Shown here piece by piece: positions 10,354 through 17,791 of a DNA stretch of 64,000 bases (its first letter is position 1; every line of letters starts with the position of its first letter). The position numbers and the translations under genes were made by a program. Source of the DNA: Clostridia bacterium (GTDB lineage: Bacteria; Bacillota; Clostridia; Oscillospirales; Acutalibacteraceae); assembly GCA_024404145.1 (NCBI GenBank), contig JAKSQK010000002.1, forward strand, positions 104,646-168,645, in the 5' to 3' direction. The notes under the pieces are model-generated. The model searched no databases. It was not told where the DNA came from and worked only from the letters and a program-made list of their open reading frames with translations.

Positions 10354-10444
10354 TGGCGGAGTAGGAGAGACTCGAACTCTCGCACCGGTTACCCGGCCTA
10401 CACCCTTAGCAGGGGTGCCTCGTCACCAACTTGAGTACTACTCC
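10354..10444 (-). tRNA. tRNA-Ser (anticodon GCU)
   Basis: The minus strand folds as a class II tRNA of 91 nt: acceptor arm GGAGTAG paired with CTACTCC, D arm, anticodon stem CACCC/GGGTG with loop CTGCTAA (anticodon GCU, reading AGC/AGU Ser codons), a long variable arm GGCCGGGTAACCGGT, a T-arm with GTTCGAG, discriminator G and an encoded CCA. Its first 23 nt are duplicated twice upstream as part of a 208-bp tandem repeat. It is transcribed towards secA and is downstream of tRNA-Ser(UGA), probably in one transcript. Confidence 0.96.
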
Positions 10445-10935
10445 AAATTTGCAACTAAATTGTATTTATTATATTAAATTTCCTTCTATTTTCTCTCGTA
10501 GTTCCTCGGCATGTGCCCTCTTGCGGTACCCGAAATTTTTTATGTGTCTTGTAGCGACACAAAATTTCGACCGCTGCGCCTTTAAGTTCTCGCTTCATCT
10601 GCCACCGGCAGCGCTCGTACTTAAAGCCCGTCACCAACTTGAGTACTACTCCAAATTTGTAACTAAATTGTATTTATTATATTAAATTTCCTTCTATTTT
10701 CTCTCGTAGTTCCTCGGCATGTGCCCTCTTGCGGTACCCGAAATTTTTTATGTGTCTTGTAGCGACACAAAATTTCGACCGCTGCGCCTTTAAGTTCTCG
10801 CTTCATCTGCCACCGGCAGCGCTCGTACTTAAAGCCCGTCACCAACTTGAGTACTACTCCAAATTTGTAACTAAATTGTATTTATTATATTAAATTTCCT
10901 TCTATTTTCTCTCGTAGTTCCTCGGCATGTGCCCT
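10422..10935. repeat. 208-bp tandem repeat, 2.5 copies, carrying the 5' end of tRNA-Ser
   Basis: The same 208-bp unit begins at 10422, 10630 and 10838. The first two copies are complete and the third stops at 10935 after 98 bp. By eye the two full copies differ at one base (C at 10451, T in the next copy). Each unit starts with the 23-nt 5' portion of the tRNA-Ser(GCU) gene (on the minus strand), then an AT-rich stretch with a TATAAT-like box, then two large palindromes. Only the copy at 10422 belongs to a complete tRNA; the other two fragments are dead tRNA starts. The near identity indicates a recent duplication or active homogenisation. Confidence 0.93.
10523..10574. repeat. Long hairpin inside the 208-bp repeat (second copy at 10731-10782)
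   Basis: Arms GCGGT/ACCGC (10523-10527 with 10570-10574), CGAAATTT/AAATTTCG (10531-10538 with 10562-10569) and TGTGTC/GACACA (10543-10548 with 10556-10561) stack into one long stem with a 7-nt loop. A second nested palindrome follows at about 10577-10627 (CTTTAAGT with ACTTAAAG, enclosing TGCC/GGCA). The paired structure suggests a mobile or RNA-structured repeat element rather than coding sequence. Confidence 0.75.
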
Positions 10936-10970
10936 AAATCAAAACACTCACGGCTTTTTAGATAAAAAAA

Positions 10971-11057
10971 TGGCGGAGAGGAAGGGATTCGAACCCTTGT
11001 GGGTTGCCCCAAACGGTTTTCAAGACCGCCTCGTTATGACCACTTCGATACCTCTCC
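10971..11057 (-). tRNA. tRNA-Ser (anticodon UGA)
   Basis: 87-nt class II tRNA on the minus strand. Acceptor GGAGAGG/CCTCTCC, anticodon loop CTTGAAA giving anticodon UGA (reads UCN Ser codons), a long variable arm, T-loop GTTCGAA, discriminator G and encoded CCA. A strong promoter sits just upstream (11073-11101). tRNA-Ser(GCU) lies about 530 bp further downstream, past the tandem repeat. Confidence 0.96.
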
Positions 11058-11072
11058 GTATGCGACCCAATT

Positions 11073-11101
11073 ATTCTAACATAAAGAAAAGTAATTGTCA
11101 A
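11073..11101 (-). promoter_or_regulatory. SigA-type promoter for tRNA-Ser(UGA)
   Basis: On the minus strand, TTGACA (11096-11101), a 17-bp spacer and TAGAAT (11073-11078). The predicted start is a few bases before the tRNA 5' end at 11057. Confidence 0.85.
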
Positions 11102-11163
11102 TATGGTAAATAACTAAAATTTTATGTTTTTGAAAAATCTTGCCTTAATATCACAACTTTTTC

Positions 11164-11192
11164 TTGACAAAAAGACGATTTCAAGCTAAAAT
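11164..11192 (+). promoter_or_regulatory. SigA-type promoter for tRNA-Leu
   Basis: TTGACA (11164-11169), 17-bp spacer, TAAAAT (11187-11192). Predicted start near 11199, 3 bp before the mature tRNA. Confidence 0.88.
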
Positions 11193-11201
11193 ATTTGATA
11201 T

Positions 11202-11288
11202 GCCGATGTGGCGGAATAGGCAGACGCAAGGGACTTAAAATCCCTCGGTAGCAATACCGTACCGGTTCAAGTCCGGTCATCGGCACCA
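11202..11288 (+). tRNA. tRNA-Leu (anticodon UAA)
   Basis: 87-nt class II tRNA. Acceptor GCCGATG/CATCGGC, anticodon stem AGGGA/TCCCT with loop CTTAAAA (anticodon UAA), variable arm CGGTAGCAATACCG, T-arm with GTTCAAG, discriminator A and encoded CCA. It has its own promoter and a terminator directly downstream. Confidence 0.96.
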
Positions 11289-11293
11289 GTCGA

Positions 11294-11336
11294 GAACCCC
11301 GACTATGCATTTTGCGCAGTCGGGGCTCTTGCTTTT
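11294..11336 (+). terminator. Terminator after tRNA-Leu
   Basis: CCCCGACT (11297-11304) pairs with AGTCGGGG (11318-11325), extended by flanking AG/CT pairs, followed by a T-rich tail (CTTGCTTTTT). Confidence 0.8.
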
Positions 11337-11382
11337 TATGGTTTTTATTCTCGCATTTTAAGTATTTTATCAGCATTTGCCC

Positions 11383-11420
11383 AAAACCGAAATTGACCTT
11401 TTACGGTCGGTTTCGGTTTT
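11383..11420 (-). terminator. Likely bidirectional terminator at the end of the minus-strand ABC/lipoprotein operon
   Basis: Inverted repeat AAAACCGAAA (11383-11392) with TTTCGGTTTT (11411-11420), plus an inner GACC/GGTC pair. It lies about 60 bp beyond the stop of the lipoprotein gene that ends at 11482. The T-run is short on both strands. Confidence 0.55.
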
Positions 11421-11481
11421 CTTATTTTCGGCAAGACTTAAAACAGACGGTTTTTTACAAAATATTCGGCAACAAAAAAAA

Positions 11482-12429
11482 TCAGTAAACGATTTTTTCC
11501 AAAAGCCAAGTTTCTCCGACTCTTAAAGCAGTTACCGTTTTTTTATACTCTTCCTTTTTGGGATTATCAGACGGCTCTTCAATAGTTGCGGTAACGGAAA
11601 ATTCAGCGGTTTCGTTATCGCTTTTGTTTATTTCGATAATATAATCGGTCCAGTCAACATAATAACCTTTTCCGCCTATTCTCGAAGTATCAATAGAGAG
11701 TTTGCCGTCGATATCCTTATAGAGTTTCCTATCAAAAAAGATCTGCGCCGTTTCTTCTATATAAGTTGCCTTAACATACTCTTCTAATTCGGCAAAGGTT
11801 GAAAAGCGGCTGTCGGTTACTCTGTGCCAAGTTCCGCTTAGGGGGGTTTTTTCGTAACTTAAAGTATCGAGGTCGAAAATATTAAGGGTGCATTTCAAAT
11901 TACGGTCAAAAAGTTCTTTTGCAACGGGCAGGGTAATTCTATTGTCCTCAATTTTAACGAAAACACATTCTTTGCATTGTTCATCTTCGGCGCCTACCCA
12001 AGAAAGATTACCTGTTTTTCCATCAAAATCAAAGAAACCTTTGCCGTTTTCATATTTTGCTTTATAGGTTTCGTTGCCGTTTTCATCGGTAGTAACGGTG
12101 CCGTTTTTACAGTTGGTATAGCTCAATTTTTCGTCTTGCCAAACGGCGTCCATAACCCATTTTTCAGTTTCGGTTGCCGAGTTGCCCCATAAAACTTCAA
12201 TATGGCAACTGTTCAAATCGGGATTTTCGGTTACGGTTGCCGTACTGCGTTGGCTGACTTTATCTTGATAATTGCCGACAAATGCCTGATAATCGGGCTT
12301 TGAATCTACCGCTTCATCGGCGGATATATTGTTTTCCTTATTATTTTCATTTTCGGTTTTCTTAACCGAGCAACTGCAAACGGAAAGTACAAAAAAGAGC
12401 GCCAAAATTAAAGATAAAACTTTTTTCAT
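11482..12429 (-). CDS. Lipoprotein linked to an ABC exporter, function unknown
   Basis: 315 aa with a lipoprotein signal: MKK, a hydrophobic core, then Cys20 in the CSC motif. The mature N-terminus is a low-complexity Asn/Glu/Lys linker (about residues 24-40). The rest is a soluble domain rich in beta-type segments, including YKAKYENGKGFFDFDG, with no enzyme motif I recognise. AAAGGAG lies 8 bp before the ATG. It is 17 bp downstream of the ABC permease gene on the same strand, so it is the third gene of an ATPase-permease-lipoprotein unit. It may be an accessory or sensor of the exporter, but no direct sequence evidence shows this. Confidence 0.7.
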   Translation of the reverse strand: MKKVLSLILALFFVLSVCSCSVKKTENENNKENNISADEAVDSKPDYQAFVGNYQDKVSQRSTATVTENPDLNSCHIEVLWGNSATETEKWVMDAVWQDEKLSYTNCKNGTVTTDENGNETYKAKYENGKGFFDFDGKTGNLSWVGAEDEQCKECVFVKIEDNRITLPVAKELFDRNLKCTLNIFDLDTLSYEKTPLSGTWHRVTDSRFSTFAELEEYVKATYIEETAQIFFDRKLYKDIDGKLSIDTSRIGGKGYYVDWTDYIIEINKSDNETAEFSVTATIEEPSDNPKKEEYKKTVTALRVGETWLLEKIVY

Positions 12430-12445
12430 AATTTTTCTCCTTTAA

Positions 12446-14050
12446 TTAAATATTATTAAATATTTCGGTTCCTTTATTCTTAACCCAATTACCGAAATAT
12501 CTTGAAATAATTGCCAAAACTACCAAAACGGCTATAAGGTAGTTTTGCGTTGTTATCGAGTTCCTTAAAAAATAGCCGAGCGCAAAAACAGCAATAGGCA
12601 GTATAATTCCGATGAGCATTGAAATAAGCACCGTTATACTTTGCTTTATCGGTGTTGTTTCGCTTACCCAGTCGAAATTCGGCTTCAAAAGTCCTAAAAT
12701 AACGCCGAGCGTTGCGTTTAATACTACCGATATATAAACGGTAGCCGAAATGAGAATTACATTAATCAATTCGATTTTTAGCGCAAATGAAATAATTGCC
12801 GCCGATAAAACGGCGGGTGGAGCCATAAAAACGGTATGCAAATTCATTTTTGCCCTAAGTATCTTATAACTGTCGAGCGGAAGCGATTTGCAAATCCAGA
12901 GTTTTTTGCCTTCAAGCGAAACGGAAGGTGTTGCGATGTTTCCCATCGAAGCCATAATGATAACGAGCGCCAAAACGGCTATCGGCAAAAGGTTATAAAG
13001 CTTGGGCGACTCGGCTTTAATAAGTTCGGCAAATGCCAAAATGCTGTTCCTTTTAACAAGCAAAACAACCGTCGCAACAGGCATAATTATTATTCCGAGT
13101 CCGCAGTTAAGCATATAGGTTGCGCTCGAAGTAAATCTTTTAATTTCCTTTCTTAAAAGCGCCTTTTCAACACTCATTTGCTTTTCGGCCGTTCTTTTAT
13201 AAACGGTCTTTTTTTCGCCCTTGTTTATGAGCGCAATTTTAATATAGGTTTTGCATAAAACAAAGAAACAAAGCGCCGATAAAGCGAGGGTTACGGCGGT
13301 AAAGATAACAAACGATAAAACATCGCCCGTTGATGCTTTGCCGAGCTGATAGAGCAAATTTCCGTAGAGTTTAATGCCTTTGCCTACGCTTTTGCTGTTG
13401 TTTACAATGGCCTTGAAAATATCGCTCATTTTGAAACAAAAGAAATAATAAACCCCAATAAAAGCGAAAGACAAAATAACCGTTATAAAACTTTTGCGTT
13501 TAAATTTTGAGGATATAAGCGCAACAAAAAAGCCGAGAATACAGGATAAAACCGAACAAAAAAGCGCAATAATCGGTATCAAAAGTATTCCGAAAACGAT
13601 AGCCAAAACGGTAGGTTTTCCGAATATTATAAAACTAATGAGGGTTGGAATGGTAACCGAACTGCTGTAAATAAGCGAAAGCACGAAAACACCCGAAAAC
13701 CTCGAAAGCAATAAATATTTAATCGGTATGGGCATCGCAAGAAGCATTTCGTTATCACCCGCAAGATAGAGAGAAGCATAGGTATTAAAAACGCTGCCCA
13801 GAAGCCCGAACATAATTGCGGCAATGCCCATAACCGCAAAGAAAACCCATTCATAATCGGGGATTTTAAGCAGGTCTTTAAGCAGTAAATTCATACAAAA
13901 AAAGATAACGCACATTAAAAGCATCACAAAGGCAAACAAAACCGAATATCCGATAACGGCGGCTTTTGACCTTGCTTTGCCGGTTTTTTGGTTAACGAAA
14001 TATGACTTAAAAATCTCGGCAAATTGCTTTTTGAGTAAAACTTTAAGCAT
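12446..14050 (-). CDS. ABC-2 type transporter permease, large form
   Basis: Integral membrane subunit of an ABC exporter; substrate not evident. It is 534 aa from the ATG at 14050, which has GGAGG (in GGAGGATAAAA) at correct spacing. An upstream in-frame ATG at 14083 would extend further into the ATPase gene and has no such site. Roughly twelve hydrophobic segments are visible; examples are VIGYSVLFAFVMLLMCVIF near residue 30, IIMPVATVVLLV and the C-terminal NYLIAVLVVLAIISRYF. The start overlaps the ATPase stop by 8 bp, which indicates translational coupling. The layout (ABC-2 domain halves, ATPase upstream) resembles bacterial two-gene efflux systems. Confidence 0.82.
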   Translation of the reverse strand: MLKVLLKKQFAEIFKSYFVNQKTGKARSKAAVIGYSVLFAFVMLLMCVIFFCMNLLLKDLLKIPDYEWVFFAVMGIAAIMFGLLGSVFNTYASLYLAGDNEMLLAMPIPIKYLLLSRFSGVFVLSLIYSSSVTIPTLISFIIFGKPTVLAIVFGILLIPIIALFCSVLSCILGFFVALISSKFKRKSFITVILSFAFIGVYYFFCFKMSDIFKAIVNNSKSVGKGIKLYGNLLYQLGKASTGDVLSFVIFTAVTLALSALCFFVLCKTYIKIALINKGEKKTVYKRTAEKQMSVEKALLRKEIKRFTSSATYMLNCGLGIIIMPVATVVLLVKRNSILAFAELIKAESPKLYNLLPIAVLALVIIMASMGNIATPSVSLEGKKLWICKSLPLDSYKILRAKMNLHTVFMAPPAVLSAAIISFALKIELINVILISATVYISVVLNATLGVILGLLKPNFDWVSETTPIKQSITVLISMLIGIILPIAVFALGYFLRNSITTQNYLIAVLVVLAIISRYFGNWVKNKGTEIFNNI

Positions 14051-14756
14051 TTTTATCCTCCAATTCGAGGAAAACATCTTCAAGACTTTCGTCGCCCTTA
14101 ACCTCGCTTACGGTTCCCGATTTTATTAGTTTTCCGTTCTTAATAATGGCAACCTTATCGCATAATTTTTCGGCAACCTCCAAAACATGGGTTGAGAAAA
14201 ATATTGCGCCGCCGCTCTTACAATGCTCTTTCATAATCTCTTTGAGTTCGTGCGCCGCCTTCGGGTCGAGCCCTACAAACGGCTCATCCATAACGATAAG
14301 TTTCGGATTATGTATTAGTGCCGAAATAACGGCGAGTTTTTGTTTCATACCGTGTGAATAAGAAGAAACAGAATTGCCGAGTTCGTTTTTAAGCCCCAAA
14401 ACATCGGCATATTTTTCAATTCTCTCTTCCCTTTCTTCTTTTGAAACACCGAAAATATCGGCGACAAAATTAAGATATTTTATACCCGTAAAAAAATCAT
14501 ATAAATCGGGATTATCGGGAATATATGCGATTTTTTTCTTGGCTTCTATCGGGCTGTTTTTAACCGAATTGCCGTCGATATAAATTTCCCCGCTATCAAA
14601 CTTCAAAACACCTACAACACTTTTAAGGGTTGTTGTTTTTCCGGCGCCGTTATGACCGATAAAGCCGTATATTTCGCCGGGGTTTATTTGAAGCGAAAGG
14701 TTATCTACGGCCTTTTTATCCCCATAAATTTTAGTTAAATTTTCTATTTTAAGCAC
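14043..14756 (-). CDS. ABC transporter ATP-binding protein
   Basis: Cytoplasmic ATPase subunit for the adjacent permease. It is 237 aa from a GTG at 14756, chosen because AAAGGAG sits 8 bp upstream and the family N-terminus (LKIENLTKIYGDKKAVD) begins right after it. An upstream ATG at 14849 would add 31 residues that do not fit the family and would start inside the promoter. Motifs: Walker A GHNGAGKTT, Q-loop region IPDNPD, signature SYSHGMKQKLA (a variant of LSGGQ, common in ABC-2 exporters), Walker B LIVMDEPFVGLD and H-loop FSTHVLE. It is first gene of the operon with the permease and the lipoprotein, driven by the promoter at 14797-14825. Confidence 0.93.
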   Translation of the reverse strand: MLKIENLTKIYGDKKAVDNLSLQINPGEIYGFIGHNGAGKTTTLKSVVGVLKFDSGEIYIDGNSVKNSPIEAKKKIAYIPDNPDLYDFFTGIKYLNFVADIFGVSKEEREERIEKYADVLGLKNELGNSVSSYSHGMKQKLAVISALIHNPKLIVMDEPFVGLDPKAAHELKEIMKEHCKSGGAIFFSTHVLEVAEKLCDKVAIIKNGKLIKSGTVSEVKGDESLEDVFLELEDKNA

Positions 14757-14796
14757 AAAATTTTCTCCTTTTTTTGCTTTGATTTTTATAACCGAT

Positions 14797-14825
14797 ATTA
14801 TAATCTTATGCCGTATTTTTGTCAA
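14797..14825 (-). promoter_or_regulatory. SigA-type promoter of the ABC exporter operon
   Basis: Minus strand TTGACA (14820-14825), 17-bp spacer, TATAAT (14797-14802): consensus in both boxes. The predicted start is about 35 bp before the GTG of the ATPase gene. Confidence 0.88.
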
Positions 14826-14859
14826 GAAAGGTAACAAAATCTTAATCATTATAAGGATA

Positions 14860-14886
14860 AAAAAATCCCGTACTTAAAAGTACGGG
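14860..14886 (-). terminator. Terminator after rplA
   Basis: CCCGTAC (14867-14873) and GTACGGG (14880-14886) form a stem with a 6-nt loop. On the minus strand it is followed by seven T residues. Confidence 0.88.
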
Positions 14887-14909
14887 AAAATAAAACAATT
14901 TAACAGCAA

Positions 14910-15605
14910 TTATGCGCCGAATTTAGAAACATTGAGTTTAATTCCGGGGCCCATTGTTGTTGCGATGGTGCAGGACTTGATGTACTGACCTTTTGTTGCG
15001 GCAGGTTTTGCCTTAACGATAGCGCCCATAAGAGCATCAAAGTTTTCTTGAAGCTTCTGCGCACCGAACGAAACCTTACCGATGGGGCAGTGGATAATGT
15101 TTGTCTTATCAAGACGGTATTCTATCTTACCTGCCTTTGCTTCGGTAACTGCTTTTGCAACATCGGGTGTTACGGTACCTGCCTTAGGAGTAGGCATAAG
15201 ACCTCTCGGTCCCAAAACCTTACCCAAACGGCCAACAACGCCCATCATATCAGGCGATGCGATAACAACATCAAAATCAAGCCAGTTCTCATTAGTAATT
15301 TTTGTAACGAGTTCTTCTGCGCCAACATAGTCAGAACCTGCTTGTTTGGCAGCTTCTGCGTTGTCGCCCTTAGCAAAAACTAAGGTTCTAACGGTTTTAC
15401 CTGTTCCGTTCGGAAGAACAACTGCGCCTCTGACCTGCTGGTCAGCATGACGGGAGTCAACACCCAAGCGAACATGCATTTCAACCGTTTCATCAAATTT
15501 TGCAGTGCCGGTTTTTACCGCAATGGCAACTGCTTCATCAACATCGTAGAACTTACCGCTGTCGATAAGTTTTACGCCTTCATTATATTTTTTTCCGTGT
15601 TTCAT
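14910..15605 (-). CDS. rplA: 50S ribosomal protein L1
   Basis: Binds the L1 stalk of 23S rRNA, helps release deacylated tRNA from the E site, and in many bacteria represses its own mRNA. It is 231 aa, normal length. Recognisable segments: [36 protein letters not shown], the central [20 protein letters not shown], and [10 protein letters not shown] near the C-terminus. GGGAGG precedes the ATG. The gap from rplK is 53 bp and contains a small GTGGGAGG...CCAC hairpin that resembles the L1 rRNA target. It is last gene of the rpmG-secE-nusG-rplK-rplA run; rplJ-rplL do not follow here. Confidence 0.98.
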   Translation of the reverse strand: MKHGKKYNEGVKLIDSGKFYDVDEAVAIAVKTGTAKFDETVEMHVRLGVDSRHADQQVRGAVVLPNGTGKTVRTLVFAKGDNAEAAKQAGSDYVGAEELVTKITNENWLDFDVVIASPDMMGVVGRLGKVLGPRGLMPTPKAGTVTPDVAKAVTEAKAGKIEYRLDKTNIIHCPIGKVSFGAQKLQENFDALMGAIVKAKPAATKGQYIKSCTIATTMGPGIKLNVSKFGA

Positions 15606-15621
15606 AGTTTACCTCCCAATA

Positions 15622-15650
15622 AGTGGTCAAATCGGAATTTTCCTCCCACA
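15622..15650 (-). promoter_or_regulatory. Putative L1-binding mRNA hairpin between rplK and rplA
   Basis: On the minus strand, GTGGGAGG (15642-15649) is followed by a short internal hairpin (GGAAAATTCC) and TTTGACCAC ending at 15623. The GTGGGAGG...ACCAC frame copies the base of the L1 stalk in 23S rRNA. It lies about 17 nt before the rplA start, so L1 bound here could block its own translation. This is pattern matching, not a covariance score. Confidence 0.6.
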
Positions 15651-15658
15651 AGAGAGAA

Positions 15659-16084
15659 TTAATCGACTACTTCTATACCCATTGAACGAGCCGTACCTGC
15701 TATCATGCTCATAGCTGATTCAATGTTGGCTGCGTTTAAGTCGGGCATCTTTGTTTCTGCGATTTTTCTTACCTGTTCGCTTGTGATTTTGGCAACCTTA
15801 GTTTTATTCGGTGTGCCCGAAGCGTGTTCAATTCCACATGCCTTCTTAATAAGAACGGCAGCAGGTGGAGTTTTGGTAATGAAAGTGAATGAACGGTCTG
15901 CATAAACCGTAATAACAACAGGAATTATAAGACCTGCATCGTTCTTTGTTTTTTCATTGAACGCCTTGGTAAATTCCATAATGTTAACGCCATACTGACC
16001 GAGAGCAGGACCTACAGGGGGAGCCGGTGTTGCTTTACCTGCGGGAATCTGCAATTTAATGTAACCTGTAATTTTCTGAGCCAT
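15659..16084 (-). CDS. rplK: 50S ribosomal protein L11
   Basis: Component of the GTPase-associated centre of the large subunit, also needed for RelA activation in many bacteria. It is 141 aa from the ATG at 16084, the standard length. A start 5 codons upstream (16099) is possible but lacks a site, whereas GGAGGTG lies 7 bp before 16084. Family segments: [18 protein letters not shown], the [15 protein letters not shown] loop, [11 protein letters not shown], and the C-terminal rRNA-binding part ending SMGIEVVD. It is preceded by a leader with an L1-stalk mimic and followed by rplA. Confidence 0.98.
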   Translation of the reverse strand: MAQKITGYIKLQIPAGKATPAPPVGPALGQYGVNIMEFTKAFNEKTKNDAGLIIPVVITVYADRSFTFITKTPPAAVLIKKACGIEHASGTPNKTKVAKITSEQVRKIAETKMPDLNAANIESAMSMIAGTARSMGIEVVD

Positions 16085-16103
16085 ATAAAGCACCTCCAAA
16101 ATT

Positions 16104-16176
16104 CGTGGTAACCGTGTTTACTTGGAAAAATTTCCAACACTTGGCGGAACGGGTCGTTTTCCCATTCCTCCCACCG
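16104..16176 (-). promoter_or_regulatory. L1 ribosomal-protein leader upstream of rplK
   Basis: On the minus strand CGGTGGGAGG (core 16167-16174) begins and GGTTACCACG (core 16104-16111) closes an approximately 70-nt structured element ending about 20 nt before the rplK start. 23S rRNA has GGTGGGAGGC ... ATACCACC at the L1 stalk, so this leader is a mimic through which L1 can repress the rplK-rplA message. The interior contains further stems (TTGGAAATTTTTCCAA). Established for L1 autoregulation in several bacteria; here inferred from sequence. Confidence 0.72.
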
Positions 16177-16180
16177 TGAC

Positions 16181-16209
16181 ATATAAGCGCTCACCTTAAA
16201 GCCGGTCAA
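16181..16209 (-). promoter_or_regulatory. Possible internal promoter for rplK-rplA
   Basis: Minus strand TTGACC (16204-16209), 17-bp spacer, TTATAT (16181-16186); shifting one base gives TATATG. The -10 is poor. It would let rplK-rplA be transcribed separately from nusG with the L1 leader at the 5' end. Confidence 0.4.
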
Positions 16210-16272
16210 CCGTAACTCTAAGAACCTATATGCCGGAAGTTAATAAGCAATTTTCATGCGTATTAACAATAA

Positions 16273-16800
16273 TTATTCGTCAAGAGAAATCTGGTCGAGT
16301 TCGAGCTCAACGGGAGTTTCTTTTCCGAACATAGAAAGGATAATGCAAACATTATTGTTTGCAACATCGACAGAACTGACTTTTCCGCCGTATCCTTCGA
16401 GCGGTCCGCTGATAATCTTAACGCTATCGCCGACATTGTATCCGACCTCAACGCTGTGCTTTTCAACGCCTAACGCCGCAACCTCTCTGTCGCTTAGCGG
16501 AACGGGTTTTGAACCGGGACCTACAAATCCTGTACATCCTCTTATATTGCGGACAACATACCAACTGTCATTGGTAACTATCATTTTTACAAGAACATAT
16601 CCCGGAAAAATTTTTCTTTCAATATCACGGGTTTTATCGTCCTTGATTTCGGTAACAGTTTCGGTCGGGATTTTAATATCCTGAATCAAATCCTGCATAC
16701 CTCTTTTTTCAACCATAATCGCAAGGTCGTTTGCAACCTTGTTTTCATAGCCGGAATAGGTATGTACTACATACCATCTTGCCTCATTGCTGTCGGCCAT
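16273..16800 (-). CDS. nusG: Transcription termination/antitermination factor NusG
   Basis: Elongation factor that binds RNA polymerase through its NGN domain and couples to ribosome or Rho through its KOW domain. It is 175 aa, standard. The N-terminal NGN domain shows WYVVHTYSGYENKVA; the middle has FPGYVLVKM and NIRGCTGFVG; the C-terminal KOW domain starts at GDSVKIISGPLEGYGG (about residues 123-138). AGGTTA-type ribosome binding site precedes the ATG. It lies 14 bp after secE, the standard secE-nusG pairing. About 190 bp separates it from rplK, unusually wide because of the L1 leader. Confidence 0.97.
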   Translation of the reverse strand: MADSNEARWYVVHTYSGYENKVANDLAIMVEKRGMQDLIQDIKIPTETVTEIKDDKTRDIERKIFPGYVLVKMIVTNDSWYVVRNIRGCTGFVGPGSKPVPLSDREVAALGVEKHSVEVGYNVGDSVKIISGPLEGYGGKVSSVDVANNNVCIILSMFGKETPVELELDQISLDE

Positions 16801-16814
16801 AACCTTACCTCCGA

Positions 16815-17531
16815 TTACTTAACATTAAGGATTACCTTGATAAGACTACCAAGTCCCCAGTCGAGTAACCAAATAAGAGCTCCGACTAAAAGACACATAA
16901 TAAGCACGATTAAGGTGTTTTTAGCAACATCCCTAAATGACGGCCATACGATTTTCTTTACTTCGCTCTTATAATCACGGAAGAAAAGGCCTATTCGTGC
17001 AAAAATAGTCTTTTTAGCACCCTTCGACTCCAAAACCTCGATTTTATCGTCAATAAGCAAATATGCAATAGCAAAAGCGGCAAAAAGAACAAGAGCAACT
17101 GTCAAGTAGGTCGCAAGACACGAAAACTTAACCGAGGTTGCGCTTAAAATCTCTTTTGAGCTTTTTATCTTTGCGTTTGCGTTGATAAAATTCTCGGGAT
17201 TTGAAAGTCTGATAACGAGCATATAGACAGCGGCAACTACCGAGAAAAGCGAAGTTGCATATCTAAGACCTTTCTTTTTGAAAGAAAAGATGCTCATAAC
17301 GAATCCGAAAGCGGTAACCAATAAGCAGAAAAGCAAATGTCCCGATTTAAGCATGGTAACGGCGGTATCGCCGATTTTTGTGTTTGCGCCGAAGGCGAGA
17401 ACGGAACCTGCTAAGTCGGTGGCTTTTTTGCCGTCGAAGGTTATGTTTGCAAAGTTAAAGAAGAACAATGCAAGAGCGCCAAGACCGAAAACAATGCAGA
17501 GAACCTGACAAATTCTATTTAATGTCTTCAT
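16815..17531 (-). CDS. secE: Preprotein translocase subunit SecE with a four-helix N-terminal extension
   Basis: The C-terminal part (about residues 178-238) is a normal Gram-positive SecE: an amphipathic segment RDYKSEVKKIVWPSFRDV (185-202) followed by one membrane helix (about 205-227). It clamps SecY in the SecYEG channel. In front of it are about 175 extra residues with four predicted membrane helices (about 8-29, 64-84, 92-109 and 137-160) and a charged linker. Usual SecE in Firmicutes is about 60-80 aa with one helix. The position between rpmG and nusG is canonical. The ATG at 17531 has GGAGATAG upstream. No internal stop or frameshift separates the two parts, so it reads as a true fusion. 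Confidence 0.88.
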   Translation of the reverse strand: MKTLNRICQVLCIVFGLGALALFFFNFANITFDGKKATDLAGSVLAFGANTKIGDTAVTMLKSGHLLFCLLVTAFGFVMSIFSFKKKGLRYATSLFSVVAAVYMLVIRLSNPENFINANAKIKSSKEILSATSVKFSCLATYLTVALVLFAAFAIAYLLIDDKIEVLESKGAKKTIFARIGLFFRDYKSEVKKIVWPSFRDVAKNTLIVLIMCLLVGALIWLLDWGLGSLIKVILNVK

Positions 17532-17543
17532 TACGCTATCTCC

Positions 17544-17693
17544 TTACTTTGTTTCCTTATGCAAGGTGTGCTTTTTGCAGAACCTGCAATACTTGTTCAT
17601 TTCAAGCCTGTCCGGATCGTTTTTCTTGTTTTTCATTGTGTTGTAATTGCGTTGCTTGCATTCTGAGCAAGCGAGGGTAATTTTTACTCTCAT
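17544..17693 (-). CDS. rpmG: 50S ribosomal protein L33
   Basis: Small zinc-ribbon ribosomal protein of 49 aa: [17 protein letters not shown] with CxxC at Cys9/Cys12 and a second pair CRFC near residues 38-41, so it is the zinc-binding (C+) form. The ATG at 17693 has GGGAGGTG 6 bp upstream. The frame is open further upstream, but that extension has no family similarity and lies in the leader. First gene of the rpmG-secE-nusG transcript, 12 bp before secE. Confidence 0.95.
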   Translation of the reverse strand: MRVKITLACSECKQRNYNTMKNKKNDPDRLEMNKYCRFCKKHTLHKETK

Positions 17694-17791
17694 AACGGCA
17701 CCTCCCGTTTTACGGAAATATTTTTTGCTTCGCCGTAAACCTATACGGCAAAAGTAAACGCCTCCCTCTGCCGATATACCGTAAATTGCAC

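Noticed and set aside
10455..10845. Two identical 60-aa minus-strand frames in the tandem repeat
   Set aside because: They arise because the 208-bp unit is duplicated; they span palindromes, lack a ribosome binding site, and end in tRNA sequence.
11122..11376. 84-aa open frame on the minus strand across tRNA-Leu
   Set aside because: It is the antisense reading of tRNA-Leu (translation MTGLEPVRY...), a well-known type of false protein call.
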